This document shows, piece by piece, positions 9,699 to 16,994 of a stretch of DNA of 64,000 nt (position 1 is its first letter; each line of letters starts with the position of its first letter). The notes beneath the pieces are model-generated. The model searched no databases. It was not told the origin of the DNA and saw only the letters and a list, made by a program, of their open reading frames with translations. This DNA comes from JAEMQF01 sp963850525 (GTDB taxonomy: Bacteria > Pseudomonadota > Gammaproteobacteria > Burkholderiales > Burkholderiaceae_C): NCBI GenBank assembly GCA_963850525.1, contig CAWKLQ010000008.1, positions 620,001-684,000 of the forward strand. The letters run 5' to 3'. The position numbers and the translations under genes are program-made.

Positions 9699-11275
9699 CG
9701 CGCCCGGCTCGCGAACCCGCCGTCGCCGGATGGCCAGGGCTCGAGGCTTGGCTGCAGCACCCGACCCGTCTCGTCGTGCTGCTTGCCATCGTGCAGCTCG
9801 TGGTCTGGGGTGCGCTGTCGGCGCACTTCATCGCCGCGCCCCAGACCGACAGCCTCGAGCAGGTGCTGCTGAGCCAGGAATTTCGGCTCGCCTACGGCAA
9901 GCACCCGCCGCTGCCGACGTGGCTGCTGGTCGGCGTGAACCAAATCGTCGGACCATCGATCGCCGCGACCTTCGTGCTCGGCGCGCTGTGTTCCGCGGCG
10001 ACGCTGCTGCTGCTTTACGCATGGTCCCGGCCGCTGATCGGCGCGCCGCGCGCGGCGCTTGCCACGCTGCTCGCATCGAGCATCGAATTCATGAACGCCG
10101 GCACGACGTACTTCAATCACAACACGGTGCAGTTGCCGTTCGCCTTGCTCGCGATCGTCCTGCTTCACCGCGCCCTCGTGCACATGCGTCGCATCGACTG
10201 GGTGGGCCTGGGCGTGGGCGCAGCGCTGGCGATGCTCGTCAAGTTCAGCGCGGTCGTGCTGTTTGCGGCATTCGCCGTCTATCTGCTGGCGACCCGGCGG
10301 GCGCGCGACCCGCGCACGCTGCGCGGCGTGGCGCTGGCCGGGCTGGTGGGCGCCGCAGTGCTCGCACCGTTTCTGATCGCCGCGTCGGCCGAACCGGCAT
10401 CGCCTGCGGGCTACGCGACGCAGTCTTTGTACCCCGAGGGTTTTGACCGCATCGAACGCGCCAAGTCGGTGTGGGACTTCGCCGTCAGCCACGCGGCCAA
10501 GGTGGCGCCGGCGCTGCTCCTCTTCGTCTGGCTGCGTCGCCACGCGCCGCCGGCACCGCAGCGCCCCGCCGAGACGCTCGCGCTCGCGCCTTTCCTGACG
10601 ATCGTCGGGTTCGGGCCAATCGCCTTGACGCTGGGCATCGCGCTGCTCGTCGGCGCTTACCTGCTGGTCGGTTGGGGAACGACCTTTCACGTGCTGTTCA
10701 CGTTCTGGCTCGTCGCTGCGAGTCCGTGGGCAATCGACGCGCCGCAGCGCGTGCTGCTGCGCGCGGCGGCAGCGTGCATCGCGCTGCAGTTTGCGATCTG
10801 GTCGGTGATTGCAGCCAACGGCGGAACGCTTCCGAATCTGCGCCGGATGAAATCCGGCCACACGGCGCTGCCGCCGCCGCAACTTGCCGAGTCGCTGCAA
10901 CGCGCCTGGAGCGAGCACAGCGCGGCGCCGCTGCGCTACGTGATCACTGACGTTCGAACCGGAGCGGCTCTGGCGGTCCAGTTTCGTGGCGCGCCGCGCG
11001 TCGTTGCCATGAATCGAGGCGACTTCGACGCCGTCCTGCCGCCCCACGTCCTGCGCGCCTGCGGCAGCGTCGTCGTCGCGAGCCGTGAGCCCGTGGAACC
11101 GGGTTCGCGCCACTTCGGCGTGATGGACCGGATGTTCAACGCCACCACGCTGCGTTCAAGCGTCGAGCTGCCGGGGAAAGCCGCCGGGAGTCAGAAGTTC
11201 TACGTCGCGATTCGCCCCCCGGAACCGGGCGGGCGATGCAGCGCAGCCGGGCTCGGCGCGAACCTCAAGGCTTGA
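9683..11275 (+). CDS. ArnT/GT39-type membrane glycosyltransferase (FlmK/LgmB-like)
   Basis: 530 residues from ATG 9683, overlapping the deacetylase gene by 16 bases. About ten hydrophobic helices span residues 25-410, with the acidic first periplasmic loop motif (APQTDSLEQVLLSQ) and LAYGKHPPLPTWLL resembling the conserved region of ArnT/PMT enzymes. Such enzymes move a sugar from a polyprenyl phosphate carrier to an acceptor on the periplasmic face, in ArnT-like cases lipid A. The gene ends convergently with the minus-strand DsrE-like gene, overlapping it by 11 bases. Confidence 0.78.
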   Translation: MRGTLTRPAREPAVAGWPGLEAWLQHPTRLVVLLAIVQLVVWGALSAHFIAAPQTDSLEQVLLSQEFRLAYGKHPPLPTWLLVGVNQIVGPSIAATFVLGALCSAATLLLLYAWSRPLIGAPRAALATLLASSIEFMNAGTTYFNHNTVQLPFALLAIVLLHRALVHMRRIDWVGLGVGAALAMLVKFSAVVLFAAFAVYLLATRRARDPRTLRGVALAGLVGAAVLAPFLIAASAEPASPAGYATQSLYPEGFDRIERAKSVWDFAVSHAAKVAPALLLFVWLRRHAPPAPQRPAETLALAPFLTIVGFGPIALTLGIALLVGAYLLVGWGTTFHVLFTFWLVAASPWAIDAPQRVLLRAAAACIALQFAIWSVIAANGGTLPNLRRMKSGHTALPPPQLAESLQRAWSEHSAAPLRYVITDVRTGAALAVQFRGAPRVVAMNRGDFDAVLPPHVLRACGSVVVASREPVEPGSRHFGVMDRMFNATTLRSSVELPGKAAGSQKFYVAIRPPEPGGRCSAAGLGANLKA

Positions 11276-11678
11276 CGTAGGCGAAACCCTGCAGCTGCAG
11301 CTTCGTCAGCCGCACCACGCCCGAGGGCGTGAATGCGGCTTCCGGGATGAACTGGTCGCGCTTCAGGCTGCGGTTCTTCAGCGTGATCTCGCACACCTCG
11401 AACTTCACGCCGCGCCGCACCAGGCCCTGCACCGCGATCTCATACGGGTTGCCGTTGCGGTCTTTCGCGTCTTGCATCAGGAAGTCCACTCCGGCAGCGT
11501 GCGTCACGACCGTGATCAACGCCGTCGGGTCGGTGTCGAGGTGATTGCCCGCGTTGCGCAGCGCACCCAGCGCCTGGCCCGCCGTGTCGTTGATGTGGTA
11601 GACGACTTTGTCCTGCGCCCAGGATGCGGCGGCGGCAAAGCACAGGACTGCGGCAGCGGTGATTCGGTGGATTCGCAC
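11265..11678 (-). CDS. Periplasmic DsrE-family protein downstream of soxB
   Basis: 137 residues, GTG start at 11678 with GAGGAG about 9 bases upstream. A signal peptide (cleavage at SWAQ, residue 22) is followed by a DsrE/DsrF-like fold (KVVYHINDTAGQALGALRNAGNHL). The mature part has a single cysteine (KFEVCEIT). Exported DsrE-like proteins occur in sox and other sulfur loci, where a sulfur-binding or transfer role is suspected but not proven. It ends the sox transcription unit. Confidence 0.7.
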   Translation of the reverse strand: MRIHRITAAAVLCFAAAASWAQDKVVYHINDTAGQALGALRNAGNHLDTDPTALITVVTHAAGVDFLMQDAKDRNGNPYEIAVQGLVRRGVKFEVCEITLKNRSLKRDQFIPEAAFTPSGVVRLTKLQLQGFAYVKP

Positions 11679-11705
11679 GGTGGAACTCCTCGAGTTGTGA
11701 GTTAG

Positions 11706-13451
11706 TTAGGCCATTCCCGGGTTGTGGGCCACGCCCACGATTTTCGGCGTATTGATCTTGCGCGCCTTGACTCGACCGCCCTGGCCCTCGAGCCAGGTTT
11801 CGACATGCTCCCAGACGGGTTTGACGCCGGGCAGGGACTTCGCCTCTTCGGCCACCGGCGCCCAGCCGGCCACCTTGTACTTCTTGTCGGCCTCGATCGG
11901 CTTGCCCTTCAGGCGCATGTCGCCGATGCGGCTGCCCATGGTTTCGCCCGGCGCGCAGGTATAGCTGAGCCCACCCACGCGAACCATGTCGCCGCCCTGC
12001 TGGTAGTAAGGGTCGGGGTTGAACAGGTTGTCGGCGACGTCTTCCAGAACCGTCTTGATCGTCGCGCCGGTCATTTCAGTGAGCGTCGTGTAGGGGTAGG
12101 TGATGGCGAGCTGATCCATCATCAATTCGCGCGTGATGATTGCGCCGGGCAGCAGCGACGTGCCCCAGCGAAACCCGGGCGAAAACGCGATTTCGGCGCC
12201 TTGCGTGTCGATCAGCGCGTCGCAGATCAGTTGATCCCACGAACCGTTGAAGTTGCCGCGCCGGTACAGCAGGCCGTCGGTGACGGCGAGCTTTTCGGCG
12301 AGCTTGGCGGCGAACGGCGCACGCAGCTTGGCGATCAGCGCGGCCATCGCTGGATCGGCCACCAGCTGATTCGCGAAGATCGGCAGCAGGCGGTAGCGGA
12401 AATCGGCGACCTTGCCGCCCGCAACAGCGAAGTCCATCACGCCGAGAAACTTGGCGTTGCTGCCGGCGTTCGTCACGAGCGTCTTGCCCCCGGCCGTGCT
12501 TCCCCCGTTCGTCACGGGAACCGCGAGCGGCACGCCGTCGTGCGTGTGGCCACCAAAAATCGCGTCGATGCCGCGCACGCGTGTGGCCATCTTGAGGTCC
12601 ACGTCCATGCCGTTGTGCGACAGCAAGACAACGACGTGGGCACCTTTGGCACGCACTTCGTCGACGACCTTTTGCAGGTTGTCTTCCTGGATGCCGAAGC
12701 TCCAGTCGGCGACCAGGTAGCGCGGGTTCGCGATCGGCGTGTACGGAAACGCCTGGCCGATGATGGCGCAGGGCACGCCGCCCACTTCGCGCAGCACGTA
12801 GGGCTTGAACACGGCGTCGCCGAAGTCCGCCGTCTTGATGTTCTGCGCAAGAAAGTCGACCCGGCCGGCAAAGTCGCGCTCGACGATCTGCTTGACGCGC
12901 TCCATGCCGTAGGTGAACTCCCAATGACCCGTCATCACGTCCACGCCAAGCAACTTCGCGCAATCGACCATGTCTTGCGCGTTGGTCCAGAGCGCCGTCG
13001 CCGAGCCCTGCCAGGTGTCACCGCCGTCGAGCAGCAGCGCGCCGGGGCGACTTGCCTTGAGCTGTTTCACCAGCGTGGCCAAGTGCGCGAAGCCGCCCAC
13101 CTTGCCGTAGCGTCGCGCCGCCTTCTCGAAGTCGATGTGGGTGTAGGCGTGCGCCAGCGCGCTGCCCGGGCGCAGCCCGGCGCGCTTCAGCAAGGCCTCG
13201 CCCACCAGATGCGGCAACTCGCCACGCATGCTGCCCAGCCCGAGGTTGACGCTCGGCTCGCGAAAATAGCTCGGCATGAGCTGCGCATGGCAGTCCGTCA
13301 TGTGCAGGAACGACACGTTGCCGAACGGCGCGACGTCGTAAAGGCCTCGTTGCGCGGTCGCCGCGTCGGCGTCGGCAAAGTGGCTGAGGCTCATTCCCGC
13401 GGCCGACGCAGCGCCCAGGACTTGAAGAAATTCGCGCTTCGACAAACTCAT
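11706..13451 (-). CDS. soxB: SoxB, thiosulfohydrolase of the Sox system
   Basis: 581 residues with a Tat-type leader (SKREFLQVLGAASAAG). The metallophosphatase-like core carries the di-manganese site motifs HMTDCHAQLMP, LDGGDTWQGS, TGHWEFTYG, LLSHNGMD and GGHTHDGVP, in the order known for SoxB. The enzyme hydrolyses the sulfone group from SoxY-bound S-thiosulfonate to release sulfate in the periplasm. Length is normal. It follows soxX by 42 bases and precedes the DsrE-like gene. Confidence 0.95.
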   Translation of the reverse strand: MSLSKREFLQVLGAASAAGMSLSHFADADAATAQRGLYDVAPFGNVSFLHMTDCHAQLMPSYFREPSVNLGLGSMRGELPHLVGEALLKRAGLRPGSALAHAYTHIDFEKAARRYGKVGGFAHLATLVKQLKASRPGALLLDGGDTWQGSATALWTNAQDMVDCAKLLGVDVMTGHWEFTYGMERVKQIVERDFAGRVDFLAQNIKTADFGDAVFKPYVLREVGGVPCAIIGQAFPYTPIANPRYLVADWSFGIQEDNLQKVVDEVRAKGAHVVVLLSHNGMDVDLKMATRVRGIDAIFGGHTHDGVPLAVPVTNGGSTAGGKTLVTNAGSNAKFLGVMDFAVAGGKVADFRYRLLPIFANQLVADPAMAALIAKLRAPFAAKLAEKLAVTDGLLYRRGNFNGSWDQLICDALIDTQGAEIAFSPGFRWGTSLLPGAIITRELMMDQLAITYPYTTLTEMTGATIKTVLEDVADNLFNPDPYYQQGGDMVRVGGLSYTCAPGETMGSRIGDMRLKGKPIEADKKYKVAGWAPVAEEAKSLPGVKPVWEHVETWLEGQGGRVKARKINTPKIVGVAHNPGMA

Positions 13452-13493
13452 GATTTCGCCAGGCGCGGTTGACGGTCGCGCGCTGCGCCGGCG

Positions 13494-14159
13494 CTACTGA
13501 TTCACCGGCGACTTCGGGTCGAGCAACAGCGCCATCAGGTTCTTCAATTGCGTCTCTTCGAGCAAACCGGCGTGGCCGAAGCGCGGCATGTTCGAACACG
13601 CGGCAAAGGCCTTGGCGTTGTACAGCTTGCCCCAGGTGTATTCGACGATCGCCCGCGACGCCGGGCTTGCCGGGTCGGCGACGCCGCGCAGCTTGCCGTA
13701 GTTGTAAAGGCTCGGGCCGATGTTGCCGAACGAGATCTCGGCCTTGCTCAGCTGATGGCAGTTGTAGCAATTTCCGCCGTTCGCGCTCGTTGCAGCGGAA
13801 GCGTCGGTCCACGTCGCGCCGCGGCCATCTTGCGCGAGCCTTTCGCCGGCCTGCCAGTCGCCCAAAAAGCTGCCGCTGCCGGGCAGCTTCACGGTCGCCA
13901 GATTGGCGGCTTCGATGGCTTTGGCGCGAGCCTCGGGCAAGGGCTTGCCTTGCGCCTGCGAACACTCGGCGTTCGACGCATCCTGCTCCAGCCGCCCGAC
14001 CTTGGCGATGCCCTGATCGCGAAACGACGCTTTCACGATGGCTTGTGCCTGCTGGTCGAGCTCTTGCGCTGTGGGCGCAATCGCGCAGGACGCAAGCACA
14101 ACGCCGGCGAGGGTCACGACGGCGGCCACACCGGCCGATCTAGCAAAGCGGACAGACAT
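13494..14159 (-). CDS. soxX: SoxX, monohaem cytochrome c subunit of SoxAX
   Basis: 221 residues with one haem motif (CYNCH) followed by a region ending in the probable methionine ligand (NMPRFGH), as in SoxX. SoxAX couples thiosulfate oxidatively to SoxYZ. The leader is unusual: VVLASCAIAP is a good lipobox, so this SoxX may be a lipoprotein rather than freely soluble. It is also longer than the shortest SoxX proteins, with an extra N-terminal helical region (residues about 35-120). It lies 13 bases after soxA. Confidence 0.92.
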   Translation of the reverse strand: MSVRFARSAGVAAVVTLAGVVLASCAIAPTAQELDQQAQAIVKASFRDQGIAKVGRLEQDASNAECSQAQGKPLPEARAKAIEAANLATVKLPGSGSFLGDWQAGERLAQDGRGATWTDASAATSANGGNCYNCHQLSKAEISFGNIGPSLYNYGKLRGVADPASPASRAIVEYTWGKLYNAKAFAACSNMPRFGHAGLLEETQLKNLMALLLDPKSPVNQ

Positions 14160-14172
14160 GCGACTCTCCTGG

Positions 14173-14967
14173 CTAGCGTTTGATGGCCGGCGCGATCGAC
14201 GCGGCGCCCTGCGAATTCACACCCATGTAGGTGGAGACGGCGATCGTCGCTTCCGAGCCGAACCCGGGGTAGGGGAAGCGCTGCTGGCGGTAGCAGTCGT
14301 TGAGGCGCAATTGCATGCCCCACATCTGGCCGTTGCTGACGCGGTACGCCGGCCAGGCGGCAAAACCGATGCCGTCGCCCGGGTTCTTCGTCAAATTGGG
14401 CAGGTCTTGCAGGCGAATGCGTTTGCCCTCTTCGCTGTGGCACGACGCGCACGCAAAGTCATGCGTGCCGCCGCGATAGAAGAAAACGCGTTTGCCGATC
14501 TCGTAACTGCGCCGCTCTTCGGCGTGGCCTTGCGGCAGGTTGAACTTCAAACCGCGCGACTCGGCGGCGACCCAGGTCGCCAGCGCCGTCACGTTGTTCT
14601 GCTCGCCGCGCCCGAATGGTGTGCTCGCGATCTCGGCGCCGTTCAAGCCTTGCAAGGTTTCCATGCACGAGACGAGGCGCGTTTCCAGGTCCTGCACCTT
14701 GTTCGTGTCGGCAAAGTAGCGCGGCAATTCGACGAACGCGCCCTTCACCTTGCCCGGGCCCTTGCCCAGATCGCAGGCTTCGAGCGACGCATTCTTCGGC
14801 CCGCGCTTTTGCTTCCAGAGCAGCTCGCCTTTGGCCTCGAACAGCTCTGCAGGATTGCCGTCCTCGAGCATCTTGCGGTATTCGGCGATGCCGTCGGCCG
14901 CCGATTTGGGTTGCGCCCAGACCGGCAGAGACAGCAATGCAGTGGCCGCGAACAGGATCGCCTTCAT
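14173..14967 (-). CDS. soxA: SoxA, cytochrome c subunit of SoxAX with one haem motif
   Basis: 264 residues, Sec leader ending near VWAQ. There is one CxxCH (CASCH), so this is a monohaem SoxA; the N-terminal haem site of dihaem types is absent. A cysteine in LNDCYRQQRFP is in the right place for the Cys-persulfide active-site ligand, and SLEACDLG/RLVSCMET provide the conserved disulfide pair. It overlaps soxZ by 4 bases (ATGA). Confidence 0.94.
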   Translation of the reverse strand: MKAILFAATALLSLPVWAQPKSAADGIAEYRKMLEDGNPAELFEAKGELLWKQKRGPKNASLEACDLGKGPGKVKGAFVELPRYFADTNKVQDLETRLVSCMETLQGLNGAEIASTPFGRGEQNNVTALATWVAAESRGLKFNLPQGHAEERRSYEIGKRVFFYRGGTHDFACASCHSEEGKRIRLQDLPNLTKNPGDGIGFAAWPAYRVSNGQMWGMQLRLNDCYRQQRFPYPGFGSEATIAVSTYMGVNSQGAASIAPAIKR

Positions 14968-15275
14968 ATGACGGTCGCTTCATCGGTGCGCTTGTCGCCC
15001 TTGTTGTCGACCCACGACACGCTGATCTTGTCGCCCGCCTTCGCGCCCTTGACGGTGAACTGCAGGAACGGATTCTTCGAGACCGCCGGCCCCCACTGTG
15101 CGCTCAGCACGGGCTTGCCGTTGTGCTGCGCACTCACCTCTTGAATGAACCAGGCGGGGATGACTTTCCCGGCCGCGTCTTTGCGCTGCCCGGTTTCCAT
15201 CTCGTGCGCCATCAGCACGCGCACGGTGGCTGATGCGCCGGCAACTTGGGCGCGAATGCGCATGGGATCTGCCAT
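14964..15275 (-). CDS. soxZ: SoxZ, partner of the sulfur carrier SoxY
   Basis: 103 residues, normal length, no signal peptide; SoxZ is exported with SoxY as a complex. The sequence MRIRAQVAGASATVRVLMAH and the beta-sandwich pattern match SoxZ. AAGGAG stands just before ATG 15275. The stop overlaps the soxA start. Confidence 0.93.
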   Translation of the reverse strand: MADPMRIRAQVAGASATVRVLMAHEMETGQRKDAAGKVIPAWFIQEVSAQHNGKPVLSAQWGPAVSKNPFLQFTVKGAKAGDKISVSWVDNKGDKRTDEATVI

Positions 15276-15332
15276 TTGGAACTCCTTGCTCGAATGCCTT
15301 GAATCGCTGGGGTGGGTGAGGCTCAGCGGGGT

Positions 15333-15800
15333 TCAGCCGCCGCACCCACCCAATGTGACTTTGACTTCCTTCTGCGCGAACAGCACCTTGCCGTCGGCCA
15401 GCATCGCCACGGCGTAAACGTTGGACGACTGGCCCATCTTCACGCGCGTCGAGATCGATGCATCGATCGCGTCGCCGATGTCGAACGCAGCGGCAAGCGT
15501 TGCCGGGTTCTTCTCGACGAGGATCAGCAGGCGCTTCACGCCGGGCAGGTTGGACGCTGCACCCACGGGAACGACGGCGCCGTTTTCGGCGATGTCCGGC
15601 CCGGTGACCGTCACGTCCTTGCTGGCCACCGGCGCCGTGGCGCCCAGCGCCTTCATCACCTCGGCCATGGTTTTGGCTTCGAAAGCGGCTGCCGGGTAGG
15701 CACCGGCCTGCGCCTGGGCCAGCTGCGGCAGCGCGCCCACGGCGGCCAGCAGCGACGCAACTTTGGCCGAATGAGAGAGCACGTCTCGACGGGTTTGCAT
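15333..15800 (-). CDS. soxY: SoxY, sulfur-carrying subunit of SoxYZ
   Basis: 155 residues from ATG 15800, chosen over an upstream start because AAGGAG precedes it by about 7 bases and because it exposes the Tat-like leader MQTRRDVLSHSAKVASLLAA. The C-terminus ends in GGCGG, the swinging arm whose cysteine carries sulfur intermediates. The 149-base gap upstream (15801-15949) is the largest within this block and may hold the sox promoter; it contains an imperfect GGGATAGCCC/GGGGTAAGG run on the minus strand but no clear operator. Confidence 0.95.
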   Translation of the reverse strand: MQTRRDVLSHSAKVASLLAAVGALPQLAQAQAGAYPAAAFEAKTMAEVMKALGATAPVASKDVTVTGPDIAENGAVVPVGAASNLPGVKRLLILVEKNPATLAAAFDIGDAIDASISTRVKMGQSSNVYAVAMLADGKVLFAQKEVKVTLGGCGG

Positions 15801-15949
15801 AAGGTTCTCCTTCACGTGGATGGTATTGGACAATTCTTCGAGCGGGCTAGGGGCTCATCCTTACCCCGTTTGGGCTATCCCAGGGCACAGACGGCGTGCG
15901 GCGCGGCGGGCAGCTTCTGCATCGATCGTGAGCACCGGGTGCGCGCCGC

Positions 15950-16396
15950 TCAAGTTTGCACCGCTTTGCGCGGCCTGCGCGCTTGCCACGCCGCCACATC
16001 GCGAATGATCGCGTCCCAGGGCAAGTCGGCGAGGCTGCCGTGACGCTCGTGCGCGGCGCCGACGAGGTGGTGCACGTCGGCATGCGCCGCGCCCAGCGCA
16101 CGTTGCAGCCCGAGCACGCCGCCGCAATGCAGGCGCAGCGCCTGCGCGTGCATGAGGGGTTGGCCCACGCGTGGCAGGTGCAGCGCAAAGCGCGCACGCT
16201 CGTGCAGCAACGCCGCGAGCGTTGTGCAGTGGGTTCGCGCAACCGGCGACGCGCAATCGATGACGTCGCGCTCGCCGCGCGTGTGGCGCTCGGACCGCTC
16301 GCAAACGGCGATGCGCGCCTGCAAGGCCTTGCTGAACACGCAGCTGCCGCGGCCCGCGCAGCACGCTGCACCGTCGGCGTCATCGCTTTCGCTCAT
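15950..16396 (-). CDS. Cysteine-rich conserved hypothetical protein of the sulfur locus
   Basis: 148 residues from ATG 16396, 11 bases after the stop of the 72-aa gene. Seven cysteines, six in the first 57 residues (ACCAGRGSC, AVCERSER, VIDCASPVARTHC) and one at residue 91, suggest metal or Fe-S binding or redox activity. The C-terminal half is helical. No signal peptide is visible, so it should be cytoplasmic. I do not recognise a named family. Confidence 0.6.
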   Translation of the reverse strand: MSESDDADGAACCAGRGSCVFSKALQARIAVCERSERHTRGERDVIDCASPVARTHCTTLAALLHERARFALHLPRVGQPLMHAQALRLHCGGVLGLQRALGAAHADVHHLVGAAHERHGSLADLPWDAIIRDVAAWQARRPRKAVQT

Positions 16397-16407
16397 CGGA
16401 GGCACCG

Positions 16408-16626
16408 TCAGTCGTCGCCCGAGGGGCCGGGCTCGCGAATCTGGCACAACAAGTCTTCCGCGAGTTGCTGGTTGTGGGCAAACATCACCTTGATCTTGCC
16501 CTGCGCGTCGGCCGGCGGCGCGGCGCGCAGCGCCTTGGCGTGGCTCGAGGCCTGCTTGAACGAATCGAACTCGGCGAGCTTGTCGAGTTGCGCGAAGGGC
16601 CTGACGTTGAATACGAAATACGGCAT
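16408..16626 (-). CDS. Small conserved protein (72 aa) of the sulfur locus
   Basis: ATG 16626 opens a 72-residue protein beginning MPYFVFNVRPFAQLDKLAEF. It is acidic-basic mixed, has one cysteine (DLLCQIREPG), and looks like a small alpha/beta domain. It begins 11 bases after the S24-like gene and ends 11 bases before the Cys-rich gene, so all are probably one transcript. Function unknown. Confidence 0.6.
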   Translation of the reverse strand: MPYFVFNVRPFAQLDKLAEFDSFKQASSHAKALRAAPPADAQGKIKVMFAHNQQLAEDLLCQIREPGPSGDD

Positions 16627-16637
16627 GTCCGGTCGAT

Positions 16638-16994
16638 TTAAAGGTAATGTTTGGTGAGGCGGCGCCGGCCCGGCACCGCTTTCTGGATGACGACGCCGTG
16701 CACCGCGCCGAGATCGGGCAGCGGCTCGTCGGCGAACGCCGGGTTCAGCGCATGCAGGCTCCAGCGCTCGCCCACGCGCTGCAACTGGCGCAAGGTCCAC
16801 TCGCCGCCGCTTTGGGCGAGGACGAAGGAGCCGTCGCGCAGCGCCCCGTCGGGCTCGACGATGATGATTTCGCCTTCGACGAATTCCGGCGCCATGCTGT
16901 CGCCCAACACGCGCAGTGCGAACGACTCGCCGCCGCTGCAGGCGCTGTCGGTGCCGGGTTCGCCGAGGTCGCCGAGGTCGCTGCGGTTCGTCAT
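16638..16994 (-). CDS. S24/LexA-like C-terminal domain protein without a DNA-binding domain
   Basis: 118 residues, start ATG 16994 overlapping the stop of the upstream reductase gene. The sequence LRVLGDSMAPEFVEGEIIIV is the S24 nucleophile region (Ser33 in GDSM), and WTLRQLQRVGERWSLHALNP matches the second catalytic block. The position that normally holds the general-base lysine (VKRL type) is Arg69 here (LRQL). There is no helix-turn-helix. If the lysine is really missing, the protein cannot self-cleave by the usual Ser-Lys dyad and may act as a binding module. It sits between a redox fusion protein and small sulfur-locus proteins. Confidence 0.75.
   Translation of the reverse strand: MTNRSDLGDLGEPGTDSACSGGESFALRVLGDSMAPEFVEGEIIIVEPDGALRDGSFVLAQSGGEWTLRQLQRVGERWSLHALNPAFADEPLPDLGAVHGVVIQKAVPGRRRLTKHYL

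Noticed and set aside
9491..11113. Long minus-strand frame opposite the ArnT-like gene
   Set aside because: Shadow of the glycosyltransferase; low-complexity Arg/Gln/Asp-rich product without homology.
11724..13472. Plus-strand frame opposite soxB
   Set aside because: Antisense shadow; the soxB frame has all catalytic motifs.
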